From Hymenobacter psychrophilus (GTDB lineage: Bacteria > Bacteroidota > Bacteroidia > Cytophagales > Hymenobacteraceae), in contig NZ_FNOV01000004.1 in the NCBI RefSeq assembly GCF_900107135.1, positions 186,001-250,000 of the forward strand: a stretch of 64,000 bases of DNA, written 5' to 3'. A model generated the notes under the pieces. It was not told the DNA's origin and ran no database searches. It saw only the letters and a program-made list of their open reading frames with translations. Positions 27,411-35,851 of this stretch are shown here, piece by piece (position 1 is the stretch's first letter; the number at the start of each line of letters is the position of its first letter). A program made the position numbers and the translations under genes.

Positions 27411-27464
27411 TTTTGCCATAAAAAAAGAGCTTGCCCGGGGGCAAGCTCTTTTTTTATGGCAAAA
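27411..27464. terminator. Strong bidirectional terminator, 26-bp stem
   Basis: Arms 27411-27436 and 27439-27464 are perfectly complementary, with GAGCTTGCCC at the apex, a run of seven A on the left and of seven T on the right. It lies 18 nt after the carboxypeptidase stop and 10 nt before the convergent gene's stop, so it serves both. Confidence 0.9.
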
Positions 27465-27474
27465 CGAAGTCCGT

Positions 27475-27810
27475 TTAGTCAACGATGTCAACGGCCTTGT
27501 TCTTAACTGCCTTAGCGCCTTTCTTCGTGGCACGGGCAGCTTTTTTGGCACCGCGAGCTGTTTTCTTGGCGGCTTTCTCGGCGAAGTTGCCAGTTGCCTG
27601 AGCGCCGGTTTCTACCGCGTTACCAGTTGCGTGGGCGCCGGTTTCTACGGCATTGCCGGTGGCCTGGGCCGCGTTTACGGTGCCCTGCTTGGCATCCTGA
27701 ATTACTTCACCAGCCCTAGTGCGGTCTTCGGTATTGGTGGTAGTGCTGGTTTGAGCGAAAGCAGCCGCCGAAGTGAACGTTAGGGCGGCTAGCAGAAATA
27801 TCTTTTTCAT
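27475..27810 (-). CDS. Exported low-complexity protein with internal repeats and Lys/Ala-rich tail
   Basis: The 111-residue protein has a signal peptide (about 1-20, ending AAAFAQ), a Thr-rich linker, then tandem copies of a GNAVETGA[HQ]AT unit (about 52-75), and a histone H1-like tail rich in Lys and Ala (KKAARATKKGAKAVKNKAVDIVD). The amphipathic helix repeats resemble LEA or apolipoprotein-like segments. Function unknown. A basic tail on an exported protein suggests binding to an anionic surface such as the envelope or extracellular DNA; that is an inference. Confidence 0.75.
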   Translation of the reverse strand: MKKIFLLAALTFTSAAAFAQTSTTTNTEDRTRAGEVIQDAKQGTVNAAQATGNAVETGAHATGNAVETGAQATGNFAEKAAKKTARGAKKAARATKKGAKAVKNKAVDIVD

Positions 27811-27967
27811 GGTCGAAAATCAAAAGGAAAGGAAAGAATTTGGGCCTTATACGGCGCAAAACAGAAAGGAACGGAAAAACATCCAACAGCCCATGCCGCC
27901 TCCCTCGTTCAAAGCGAGAGTAGCACCAGCAACAAGGCCCGTTGGTACAGTGGCTTTGGGTGCCCGC

Positions 27968-29194
27968 TTAAGGCAGTAGTAGCGACGAGTCGCCGTAGCT
28001 GAGGAAGCGGTAGTCGTGGGCCAGTGCGTGCTCGTACACGCGCCGCCAGTCGGGGCCCAGCAGGGCGGCCACCAACAGCAGCAGCGTGCTTTCGGGCTGG
28101 TGAAAGTTGGTGATGAGCCCGCGCACCAGCCGGAAACGGTAGCCGGGCGCAATGAGGAGTTGGGTGGTAGCGTGCAGTGTATCGGAGCCCGTAAGTGCTA
28201 ACTGAGCCAGCAGTGCTTCTAAAGACTGCTGAATAGATACTTCGACGCCGGGTTCGTAGGGCTGCCACTGGCTCACGTGCCAGGCGGGCAGCTTGGCCGG
28301 CTGTTGCACCATTCTGGCCCCCAGCCAGTACAGGCTTTCGAGCGTGCGTAGGCTGGTAGTGCCCACCGGAATTATCGGGCGGTCCGCCGCCAAGTGCTCG
28401 TACAGCCGCCGCAACGTGTCGGCCGTTACGCTGAACGGCTCGCCGTGCATGGGGTGGTCGGCCATCTGCCCGGCCTTCACCGGCTGAAACGTGCCTGCAC
28501 CCACGTGCAGCGTGACGCGGGCGGCGGCGGTGCGGCGCTCGGCCAACTCAGCCAACACGGCTTCCGAGAAGTGCAAACCGGCCGTGGGGGCCGCCACGGC
28601 GCCCTCGTGGGCAGCGTACACGGTCTGGTAGCGTACGGCGTCTACGTCCGTATCGGGGCGGTTGAGGTAGGGCGGCAGGGGCAGGTGGCCGGCAGCGCGC
28701 AGCACTTCGGCAAACGGCAGCTCGGCCGGCTCCCAGTTGAAGGCAATCAGGGCATAGCCGTCGTGCTGCTCGGTTCGCTCAGCCCGCAGAGTGGCCGACT
28801 GGCCGTGGGCCTCGAATTCCAGCGTTACCGGGCCATCCTTCCAGCGGCGGCCGTTGCCCACCAGGCATTTCCAGACGCAGGCGCCGGTTTGCTGCATGGC
28901 CGGCTCAATGGCGCGGTGCGGTGCTACCGGCTCTAAGCAAAACAGCTCGACCATGCCGCCCGTGGGCCGCTGGGCAAACAGCCGTGCCCGCACCACCTTG
29001 GTATCATTAAAAACCAGCAGGCTATCGGGGGGTAGCAGAGCGGGCAGGTCGCGGAACGTCCGGTCGGCCAGCAGCCCCTGTTGGTACACTAAGAGCTTCG
29101 ATTGGTCGCGGTTGGCCAGCGGCTCGGGCGCAATGCGCTCGGGCGGCAGCTGGTAAGTGAAATCATGAATAGAGAGCCGGCGCGGGTCAGACAT
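27968..29194 (-). CDS. queA: S-adenosylmethionine:tRNA ribosyltransferase-isomerase
   Basis: QueA transfers the ribosyl part of SAM to preQ1 in tRNA, making epoxyqueuosine at the wobble position. The 408-residue protein has the family segments YQLPPERIAPEPLANRDQSKLLV, LLVFNDTKVVRARLF, AAPTAGLHFSE and the C-terminal LITNFHQPESTLLLLVAALLG. It is longer than the E. coli enzyme, as usual in Bacteroidota. The ATG at 29194 fits the family start. It is a single gene on this strand. Confidence 0.95.
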   Translation of the reverse strand: MSDPRRLSIHDFTYQLPPERIAPEPLANRDQSKLLVYQQGLLADRTFRDLPALLPPDSLLVFNDTKVVRARLFAQRPTGGMVELFCLEPVAPHRAIEPAMQQTGACVWKCLVGNGRRWKDGPVTLEFEAHGQSATLRAERTEQHDGYALIAFNWEPAELPFAEVLRAAGHLPLPPYLNRPDTDVDAVRYQTVYAAHEGAVAAPTAGLHFSEAVLAELAERRTAAARVTLHVGAGTFQPVKAGQMADHPMHGEPFSVTADTLRRLYEHLAADRPIIPVGTTSLRTLESLYWLGARMVQQPAKLPAWHVSQWQPYEPGVEVSIQQSLEALLAQLALTGSDTLHATTQLLIAPGYRFRLVRGLITNFHQPESTLLLLVAALLGPDWRRVYEHALAHDYRFLSYGDSSLLLP

Positions 29195-29208
29195 TTTTTA
29201 GAGCTGAT

Positions 29209-29322
29209 GGCTGTTCGCTTTTGAGCGATTATGATAAAGCCGTTTGCTTTTGCTGAAATCCAATCAGCAAAAGCAAACGGCAGCGCAAAGAACGGGAGCG
29301 AACAGCCAACAGCTGTCAGCTA
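29209..29322. repeat. Nested inverted repeat upstream of queA
   Basis: An inner perfect 18-bp repeat (29239-29256 GCCGTTTGCTTTTGCTGA, with 29264-29281) is enclosed by outer complementary words (AGCTGATGGCTGTTCGCT near 29209-29229, and AGCGAACAGCCAACAGCT near 29298-29317). It lies between queA and the methyltransferase gene, both on the minus strand, and may end the methyltransferase transcript. Confidence 0.65.
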
Positions 29323-29339
29323 ATGGCTAAGAAAAAAGC

Positions 29340-30107
29340 CTATTTCTGAAAAAACAGCAGGTGCTGTTGGGGCAGGGTTTCCACCGAATCGGTAAGGCGC
29401 AGGCCCACGGCGGCCATTTCGCGGCGGGCCTGCGCCACGCTCATCTTATGAATACGTTTGATAGGCACGTCGGGGTCTTCGGCCCGATACTCGACCAGCG
29501 CCAGCCGGCCGGTGGGCGACAGGGCCTGCCGAATGGCGCGAGTCATTTCGCGCGGGTAGTCGAATTCGTGGTACGCATCTACCAAAAGCACCAGGTCTAC
29601 CTGTCCGGCGGGCAGATTGGGGTTTTGGGTGGTGCCGCGCACCGGCACCACGTTGCGGGCGCCCAGCTTGGCTTTGGTTTCGCGCAGGCTGGCCAGCATC
29701 TCGGGCTGAATATCGACGGCCAGCACCCGCCCCTGGGGCACGAGCGCACTCATCTTAAAGGTGAAATACCCCGTGCCGGCCCCAATGTCGGCTACCACAT
29801 CGGTGGGTTTGAGCTTGAGCGCCCGTAGCAGCTGGTCGGTATCCTCCTCGCGGGCCCGGTCGGAGCGGTCGAGCCAGGCGGCTCCTTCGTGGCCCATTAC
29901 GTGGGCAATCTGGCGGCCCATATAATACTTGCCGATGCCGTTCAGGTCCTGGGGGGTGCGGCGTTCGTAACCGCTGGTGTCGGGGGCCGCGGCACGGCGC
30001 TGCTCGGTAAGCTGAACGGCAGTACCCTCACTCAGCGACTGAGTGCAGGCACCGATACCCAGTGCCAGGGCGCCCAAAGGCAGAAAAAGTCTTATTTGAT
30101 GGACCAT
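29340..30107 (-). CDS. Predicted lipoprotein with class I SAM-dependent methyltransferase domain
   Basis: The 255-residue protein starts with a hydrophobic signal region and a lipobox-like IGAC (Cys21), followed by a methyltransferase fold: motif I VADIGAGTGYFTFKM near 105-119, LAVDIQPEML (motif II acid), LVDAYHEFDYP (motif IV) and LALVEYRAED. It therefore appears to be an exported or membrane-anchored methyltransferase, which is odd because SAM is cytoplasmic. Similar secreted-looking methyltransferases are common in bacterial genomes without known function. Substrate unknown. Confidence 0.8.
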   Translation of the reverse strand: MVHQIRLFLPLGALALGIGACTQSLSEGTAVQLTEQRRAAAPDTSGYERRTPQDLNGIGKYYMGRQIAHVMGHEGAAWLDRSDRAREEDTDQLLRALKLKPTDVVADIGAGTGYFTFKMSALVPQGRVLAVDIQPEMLASLRETKAKLGARNVVPVRGTTQNPNLPAGQVDLVLLVDAYHEFDYPREMTRAIRQALSPTGRLALVEYRAEDPDVPIKRIHKMSVAQARREMAAVGLRLTDSVETLPQQHLLFFQK

Positions 30108-30330
30108 AATCAGGATGCAAATAACGGACTTGTGGCTAACAAGAAGGTCGGCGGAACGGTTCGGCGCGGGGCCGATTGCGGGGTGGCAGCAGCAGTAAGG
30201 CTTTTACTTGCTGGACAGAAGAGCCAGGCCAGGCCAGTTGGGCGGACAATTTATCGGGTTTTGCGGGCTATTTGTCTAATTTCGCCCGTATAAGCTGCTT
30301 TCACATCTTCCAACCTTTCTTGCTTTTCTT

Positions 30331-30912
30331 ATGAAACACTTGTCCAATCTGTTGCGCAAACTCACGGCCGTAGCGGCCATTGGTATTGCCCTAACGAGCT
30401 GCAACCGCGCCGAGTATGCCATGCTGCCCAAAACTGGCTCGGCTTACCACGGCACCCAGCGCGCGACCATCATCAAGCCCGCGCCAGCTCCTGAAGTAGC
30501 CGTAGCCCCGCAAGCTGCTGCCGAGGTAGTAGTAGCCCCCGAAGCTGTGGCTCCCGTAGCTACGCCCGCCCCGGCTGTTGCCAAAGCCGCTCCGGCTGCC
30601 AAAGCGGCTCCGGCCAATGTTGCCAACGCTGCCAAAGCCGTTAAGTTGAACTTCATGCAGAAGGCGCTGGTGCAGAAAATCACCAAGAATGCCGACAAGC
30701 TGGCTGCCAAAGCCGGCATGGTGAAAAAATCGTCGGAAACGGCCGCTACCAACCGCATCGACGGTAAGCTGCGGCAGGGCCTCATTCTGGTTCTTGTTGG
30801 TCTGCTGGTGGGCCTGCTGTCCGGAATCAGCAATATCTTCGCTGTTCTGGGCGGTATCATTGTCATTATTGGCGTCGTGCTCATCATCCTGTACCTGCTC
30901 GACGAGGTATAA
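30331..30912 (+). CDS. Small lipoprotein with Ala/Pro-rich linker and C-terminal membrane hairpin
   Basis: The 193-residue protein has a lipoprotein signal (lipobox ALTSC, Cys24), a Pro/Ala/Val-rich linker at about 50-100 (repeats of PAPAVAKAAPAAKAAP type), a basic stretch, and a very hydrophobic C-terminal part (about 150-190) with LVGLLVGLLSGISNIF and GGIIVIIGVVLIILYLL. The same hydrophobic module recurs in the genes at 31219 and 32263 and in the fragment at 31993. Function unknown; the design suggests an outer-leaflet anchor joined to an inner membrane hairpin. Confidence 0.75.
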   Translation: MKHLSNLLRKLTAVAAIGIALTSCNRAEYAMLPKTGSAYHGTQRATIIKPAPAPEVAVAPQAAAEVVVAPEAVAPVATPAPAVAKAAPAAKAAPANVANAAKAVKLNFMQKALVQKITKNADKLAAKAGMVKKSSETAATNRIDGKLRQGLILVLVGLLVGLLSGISNIFAVLGGIIVIIGVVLIILYLLDEV

Positions 30913-30929
30913 GCAGACTTGCTTCCCAA

Positions 30930-30975
30930 ACGAAAAACGCCCCGGTTGCCAATTGGTGAACGGGGCGTTTTTCGT
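30930..30975 (+). terminator. Intrinsic terminator after the 30331 gene
   Basis: Perfect 15-bp arms, 30930-30944 (ACGAAAAACGCCCCG) and 30961-30975, enclose a 16-nt loop; the right arm contains five T. It lies 18 nt after the stop codon. Confidence 0.85.
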
Positions 30976-31218
30976 AAAGTCTGATCTGAGGGCCAGTCAG
31001 CGGGCTGCATACGGTAGTATGAGGCAATTTATAGCCTCTTGTAAAGTCAGATATAGCTGAAGGACGGAATGGCTGGTACTAGGCGGTGCAGTACTTTTCA
31101 TCATCCGTTACACGCGGCCCTGCTTTGGCCACCGCAGGCCCCAATGGGGTTGCGCCTACTGGGAGCTCCATTAGTGCTTGCGGTCCATTTCTGCTATGCG
31201 TACCTGTTCCTGACTACC

Positions 31219-31764
31219 ATGATGCGAAATGCCATCGTAACTTCCTTACTGGCCTGTTCCGTGCTGGCCGGCTGCCAGAGCGCCCGCTTCGTGCCAACCC
31301 TTCCGCGGGTTAGTGAGTATGGTGCGGCCCGCACGCAACCCGCCGATGCGCCGCAACTGCCGGCTAAGCCCGCCGACGAGCTCGTGCTATCGGCTGCCCT
31401 GCCCGGCCCCGAATCTGGGAACGGCGCCACCCAGGAAACCCGGCTGTTATCGTTGGGAGGCAACAACGCGCGGTACGTTCAGGTTGCACCGCTATTCGCC
31501 GCCCCCGATACTGCCCTGAACAAGCTATTGCCGCTACCACCTGTCCGCCCAGCCGACTCCTTTACAACGGCCGTGAATGTGGTGGGGGGGATAGTCGTGG
31601 CAGGAGGGATTGGCTCCGGAGTTGCCGCCTTCAATTCCGACAAAGACCTGAGCGCAGGCCTGTCCCGGCTGCTGATCGGTGTTGTCCTGCTGGTGGTAGG
31701 CGCCACGATGTTATTTTTTCGGGGTAAAAACAGCCGGCGGCGGCAGGCGCAGAAGAACCGGTAG
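31219..31764 (+). CDS. Small lipoprotein, paralogue of the 32263 gene, shortened C-terminus
   Basis: From the ATG at 31219 the 181-residue protein has a lipoprotein signal with lipobox VLAGC, then QSARF, a Pro-rich region, and a hydrophobic part (about 115-170) ending GKNSRRRQAQKNR. It aligns with the gene at 32263: GCQS near the start, the pair DSFTTAVNVVGG and DPLTTVVNVSGA, and FRGKNSRRRQ against FQGKNGRQRK. The paralogue continues with a second hydrophobic module, which is missing here; a frameshifted piece of such a module lies downstream at 31993. The frame is open from 31069, but that upstream part has no signal peptide. Confidence 0.7.
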   Translation: MMRNAIVTSLLACSVLAGCQSARFVPTLPRVSEYGAARTQPADAPQLPAKPADELVLSAALPGPESGNGATQETRLLSLGGNNARYVQVAPLFAAPDTALNKLLPLPPVRPADSFTTAVNVVGGIVVAGGIGSGVAAFNSDKDLSAGLSRLLIGVVLLVVGATMLFFRGKNSRRRQAQKNR

Positions 31765-31868
31765 GATGCACTCCGGATAACTTTGTTCCTGAACAAGTCT
31801 GAGCGCAGGAGCGAAACAGCCAGCGGCCGATTCCGGGCGGCAGCCCGAACCAGCCCTAATACCTGCTG

Positions 31869-31994
31869 CTACATCGGGCCCACGTCGGCGGCCACACGCA
31901 CCTGCTTGAACTCCTTCTGGTCGCGCACCACTTCCGTGAAGGCCGTCATATCGGCTTTGGTGGCTTTGAGCACGGTATGCTCGCGGCTGAGCTT
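31869..31994 (-). pseudogene. Displaced copy of the priA 3' end (41 codons plus stop)
   Basis: Read on the minus strand this segment encodes KLSREHTVLKATKAD through VRDQKEFKQV to AADVGPM and a TAG, colinear with the last 41 codons of the real priA at 33045-33170. By hand count 108 of 126 bases (about 86%) and 32 of 41 residues agree, with no indel. There is no upstream priA sequence: at 31994 it joins a lipoprotein-type sequence in the opposite orientation. The unbroken frame suggests it diverged as a working priA end, perhaps from a related strain, before being stranded here. Confidence 0.85.
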
Positions 31995-32110
31995 GGTGGG
32001 CCTGCTGGTTTCGCTGCTCTCCGGCACCTCCGGTATCTTCGGCCTCATTGGTGGTGGTTTTCGCCGTTATCGGCCCGATCCTCCTCCTTTGGCTGCCGCG
32101 ACTTTTTGCT
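31993..32110 (+). pseudogene. Frameshifted fragment of a lipoprotein C-terminal membrane module
   Basis: Starting at the junction with the priA fragment, the plus strand encodes VGLLVSLLSGTSGIFGLIGG, closely like LVGLLVGLLSGISNIFAVLGG of the 30331 protein. Near 32050-32060 the frame must shift by one base (in the GGTGGTGGT run) to continue as VFAVIGPILLLW. No start codon or signal peptide belongs to it. A nominal 150-residue frame at 31783-32235 runs through this piece but joins unrelated parts and is probably not a gene. Confidence 0.7.
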
Positions 32111-32262
32111 TAGCCCTCCCTGGCTTCAGCGCGGGCGGGCTGCTGGCAGAAACAGGACGCCAGAAAGCGGGGGATGCATGCGAATGGCGCCGAAGCATTA
32201 AAAAAGCGCGTTATTGGGCGTATTCCCGCTCCTAATCTTATCCCATTCTGTAGCCCCAACTC

Positions 32263-33015
32263 ATGAGCAACCTATCCATAAGTCGTTATTGGCTGATGCT
32301 GGTGTTACTGACCGGCTGCCAGAGCACGCGGCCGGCTTCTTTTTCCTTTGCTCAATCACATACTGCTCCATCACATGCTGAGTACTACCGGCGCCAACCG
32401 GCACCAGCCGGGGTAATTGCGGAAGTGGAACTGGCCCAACTCACCGCGAGCCTGCCCGATACGGCCGCCGACACGATGCCGGCCCGCCGATCCGGGAACC
32501 TGGCTGCCTACTCGTCCCGCGCACTGCCCAAGGCCGCCGTTATTCTGCCTGATACAGTCACTGAGCGGCTTTCGCAGCCGCTGCCCGCTGGTAAGCCCGA
32601 TCCGCTGACTACGGTTGTGAATGTAAGCGGGGCGGTTTCGCTACTCGCGGGGGTGGGCCTGATTGCGGCCGGGGCCTACAACGACAAGGGTGGTCTCAGC
32701 GGGCTGGGCTATGTATTATTTGCCCTACCGCTCCTGGTTATTGGGGTTCCGCTGTTGCTTTTCCAAGGTAAAAACGGCCGCCAGCGCAAGCGCCATGAGG
32801 CCCGGGTTGCGGCCCGGCAGCCTACCGCTGTTCCCGCCACCAACAGCCCCGCTGCCAACCGGCCCCTTAAACGGCTGGGGGTAAGCATGATGCTGGCCAC
32901 CGGTCTGTTACTGTTGCTGGGGTTGCTCGGTGGACCAGGTGGGGTAGCGCTGGCCACGTTTGTGGGCTTGCCCTTGGCGGTAGTAGGACTCGTGTTCTTT
33001 ATTGTCGGCTCGTAA
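32263..33015 (+). CDS. Small lipoprotein with two hydrophobic modules
   Basis: The 250-residue protein has a lipoprotein signal (lipobox LLTGC near residue 18, then QSTR), a variable polar region, a first hydrophobic module (about 112-160) ending FQGKNGRQRKRHEARVA, a Pro/Ala linker and a second hydrophobic module (about 205-250: MLATGLLLLLGLLGGPGG, LPLAVVGLVFFIVGS). It is the complete form of the 31219 paralogue. Convergent with priA, whose stop is only 30 nt away with no clear terminator between. Function unknown. Confidence 0.75.
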   Translation: MSNLSISRYWLMLVLLTGCQSTRPASFSFAQSHTAPSHAEYYRRQPAPAGVIAEVELAQLTASLPDTAADTMPARRSGNLAAYSSRALPKAAVILPDTVTERLSQPLPAGKPDPLTTVVNVSGAVSLLAGVGLIAAGAYNDKGGLSGLGYVLFALPLLVIGVPLLLFQGKNGRQRKRHEARVAARQPTAVPATNSPAANRPLKRLGVSMMLATGLLLLLGLLGGPGGVALATFVGLPLAVVGLVFFIVGS

Positions 33016-33044
33016 GGCCGTCCGGGGCGAAGCGGCACTTTGCC

Positions 33045-35573
33045 CTACATCGGGTCCACATCGGCAGCCAGGCGCACCTGCTTGAATTCCTTCTGGTCGC
33101 GCACTATGTCCATGGCGGCCATCACGTCGGCTTTGGCGGCCTTGAGCACGGTATGCTCGCGGCTGAGTTTGATGGTGATTTCCTGGAGGTAGAAGTTGCG
33201 GATGCGGAAGATGTAAGGGGCTTCCGGCCCCAGCACGGCCTCGCGGCCCAGCCGGTCCACGAGCTCCTGGGTAAGTAGCAGCGCCGCCCGCTCGCCCACC
33301 GAAACGTCGACGTGCTTTACGGTAAGGCGGATGATACGCATAAACGGGGGGTAGCCGTGCTCACGGCGCTGGGTGATTTCGTACTCGTAGAACTCCAGGT
33401 AGTCGTTGCGCATCACCTTGTCGAAGATGACCTGCTCGGGGTCGGCGGTCTGGATGATCACGCGGCCCTTTTTGCCCTTGCGGCCCGCCCGCCCGCTCAC
33501 CTGCACAAACATCTGGAAGGCCCGCTCGTGGGCCCGAAAATCGGGGTAATGAATGATGGAGTCGGCGTTGATGATGCCTACCAGACTCACGTTAGCAAAG
33601 TCGAGGCCCTTGGTCACCATCTGAGTGCCCACCAGCACGTTGGTCTTCTGCTGCTCGAAATCGGAAATAATCTGCTGGTAGGAGTTCTTGGCGCGGGTGG
33701 TGTCGAGGTCCATGCGCTGCACGTTGGCCTGGGGCAGCATCACCTTCAGGTCGTCCTCGATTTTCTCGGTGCCGAAGCCCACAGTTTTCACGTTGCGTGA
33801 GCCGCAGGCCGGGCATTGGGCCGGCATCCGGTCGTGGTGGCCGCAGTAGTGGCAGCGTAACTCGTGGGCCTGCTTGTGGTAGCTCAGGCTCACGGCGCAG
33901 TTAGTGCACTTCGGAATCCAGCCGCAGTCGAGGCAGTTGATGAACGGGGCGTAGCCGCGGCGGTTCTGGAACAAAATCACCTGCTCCTGCTGGGCCAGTT
34001 TGCTTTCCATTTCGGCCATCAGCTCGGGCGTGAAATGGTTGAGCATGGTCTTCTGCTCCCGGCTCTTGCGCGTGTCCACGAGCACGATTTCGGGCAGGCC
34101 AGCCTCGCCGAAGCGCTTGGTGAGGCTCACCAGCCCGTAGCGGCCGGCCCGGGCCTGGTAGTAGGTTTCTACCGCTGGCGTGGCCGAGCCGAGCAGGGTT
34201 TTGGAGCCCTGGAAGTGGGCCATCATCAGGGCCACTTCGCGGGCGTTGTAGCGTGGGGCCGGGTCGTACTGCTTGTAGCTCGATTCGTGCTCCTCATCCA
34301 CAATCGTGAGCGAGAGGTTATCGAAGGGCAGAAACACGGCCGAGCGCACGCCCACCACCACCTGAAACCGGCCCGAGAGCACCCCGTTCCACACCTCCAC
34401 CCGCTCATTGTCGGAGAACTTGGAGTGGTACACGCCCAGCCGCGAGCCGAACACGCGCATGAGCCGGGTAACAATCTGGGCCGTGAGGGCAATTTCGGGC
34501 AGCAGGTACAGCACCTGCCCGCCGCCGTCCAAGGCCTGCTTTATCAGGTCGATGTAGATTTCCGTCTTGCCCGCGCCCGTTACGCCGTGCAGCAGCACAA
34601 TTTCTTTGGTCTGAAACTCGCGCATTACCGCGTCGCGAGCCTCCACCTGGGTATCACTCAGCGTGAAGTGCATATTGGCCTGGGCATCGTCCTCATCCAG
34701 TGGGAAGCGCGATACAATCTGGTCGAATTGCTCCAGAATGCCGTTTTTGATGAGCGTATTCACCGCCGAAGCCGACAGGTGCGGGGCCGAGGTGAGGGCG
34801 GCCTTATCCATGCCGCGGTGGTTGGCGTGCTCGTTCTGGTACACTGGCACGCGCTGCAAATAGCGCATCACCACATCAAGCTGCTTGGCTTTGCCGGCCA
34901 GCTGCCCGAACAACTCCTCCAGGGCCGCCTCAGCCACGTAGCGGTGCGCCAGCCGCACTTTCTTCACCACCTTGGGCGCAAACTTATCCTTGAGATGCTC
35001 GAACAAAAACACCACGTCCTTCTGCATCAACGACTTGATGTACTTGTGGAAAGACGCAATGCCCAGCAGCTCGCCCACCTCGGTAAACGTCAGCGACTTG
35101 CCAACTTCCTCGCCGGTGCTCAGCGCGTCCACCACCTTCTGCTCCTGGTCGCCGAGCGGGTAGGGGTGGGTTTCGGGCTCGTAAGCCGGATGCAGCTGCA
35201 CCCAGCTCTCGGAGCTGAGCTTGAGGGCGGAAGGCAGGGCCGCGTTTATCACCTCGCCCAGGGTGCAGAGGTAGTACTCGGCAATCCAGGCAAACAGCTT
35301 CAGCTGGGGCTGCGTGACGACGGGCGCATCATCAATAAACTCCAGGATGTACTTGGCCTGGTACTCCTTGGGCGGCGACTGGTGCACGGCGGCCACAATG
35401 CAGCTCAGCGTCCGCTTGGCCCCAAACTGCACTAGCACCCGGCCCCCAATCACCACCTGGTCGTTTAGCTCGAACGGGACGCGGTAAGTATAAAGGCGGG
35501 GCAGCGGCAGGGGCAGAATGACGTCGGCAAACAGCGTGACGCGGTCGGCCGCCGGTTCCGGCGCGGGCTGCAC
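33045..35573 (-). CDS. priA: Primosomal protein N' (replication restart helicase PriA)
   Basis: PriA recognises stalled forks and reloads the replicative helicase. The product of about 842 residues has the N-terminal 3'-end-binding domain (TLFADVILPLPLPRLYTYRVPF), a winged-helix part, and a superfamily 2 helicase core with Walker A HGVTGAGKTEIY, Walker B VDEEHESSYK, the GSATPAVETY motif, and the zinc-binding cysteines (CLDCGWIPKCTNC, CHYCGHHDRMPAQCPAC). The frame is open to 35705, but the extra residues are poorly conserved in character; the GTG at 35573 starts MQPAPEPAADRVTLFADV and fits the fold. Its 3' end is the parent-like counterpart of the fragment at 31869. Confidence 0.95.
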   Translation of the reverse strand: MQPAPEPAADRVTLFADVILPLPLPRLYTYRVPFELNDQVVIGGRVLVQFGAKRTLSCIVAAVHQSPPKEYQAKYILEFIDDAPVVTQPQLKLFAWIAEYYLCTLGEVINAALPSALKLSSESWVQLHPAYEPETHPYPLGDQEQKVVDALSTGEEVGKSLTFTEVGELLGIASFHKYIKSLMQKDVVFLFEHLKDKFAPKVVKKVRLAHRYVAEAALEELFGQLAGKAKQLDVVMRYLQRVPVYQNEHANHRGMDKAALTSAPHLSASAVNTLIKNGILEQFDQIVSRFPLDEDDAQANMHFTLSDTQVEARDAVMREFQTKEIVLLHGVTGAGKTEIYIDLIKQALDGGGQVLYLLPEIALTAQIVTRLMRVFGSRLGVYHSKFSDNERVEVWNGVLSGRFQVVVGVRSAVFLPFDNLSLTIVDEEHESSYKQYDPAPRYNAREVALMMAHFQGSKTLLGSATPAVETYYQARAGRYGLVSLTKRFGEAGLPEIVLVDTRKSREQKTMLNHFTPELMAEMESKLAQQEQVILFQNRRGYAPFINCLDCGWIPKCTNCAVSLSYHKQAHELRCHYCGHHDRMPAQCPACGSRNVKTVGFGTEKIEDDLKVMLPQANVQRMDLDTTRAKNSYQQIISDFEQQKTNVLVGTQMVTKGLDFANVSLVGIINADSIIHYPDFRAHERAFQMFVQVSGRAGRKGKKGRVIIQTADPEQVIFDKVMRNDYLEFYEYEITQRREHGYPPFMRIIRLTVKHVDVSVGERAALLLTQELVDRLGREAVLGPEAPYIFRIRNFYLQEITIKLSREHTVLKAAKADVMAAMDIVRDQKEFKQVRLAADVDPM

Positions 35574-35851
35574 AAAATCAAACGAAAGACTCAATAGAAG
35601 GCAAAAACAGAAAGAGAAGCATCGGCCGGCCGGCCACCGGCCGCCCCGGCGGAACAGTAAGTAAAGATACAGTACCCGCCGCCCCCGCAAAAACTGCCGC
35701 CGCAAATTTCGCCCGCCGCTACAGCGGAGAAGGGCAGCTTGCTTTGTTGGCTAGAGCGGTTTTGAAGGGGCGTTTCGGCGAGGAAAATGTGCCTGGGAGA
35801 GGGCCGCACTGATGAGCAAGCCAGACTGCAGAAGCATCGGAATCTGGTGCT

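Noticed and set aside
27475-27810. Histone H1-like nucleoid protein
   Set aside because: The Lys/Ala tail suggested it, but a clear signal peptide argues for export.
30277-30284. TAATTTCG as a promoter -7 element before the 30331 gene
   Set aside because: One mismatch to TAnnTTTG and the only upstream TTTG is at 13 nt, too close; not strong enough to list.
31783-32235. 150-codon plus-strand frame
   Set aside because: It runs antisense through the priA fragment and then, in a shifted frame, through the lipoprotein module; the composition changes abruptly and no signal or family is seen.
33864-35435. 523-codon frame on the plus strand opposite priA
   Set aside because: It is exactly antisense to a certain gene, rich in His, Leu, Gln and Val as expected for the complement of GC-rich coding sequence. 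The same applies to the long antisense frames opposite susC, actA, actB, actC, aceB and the large kinase.
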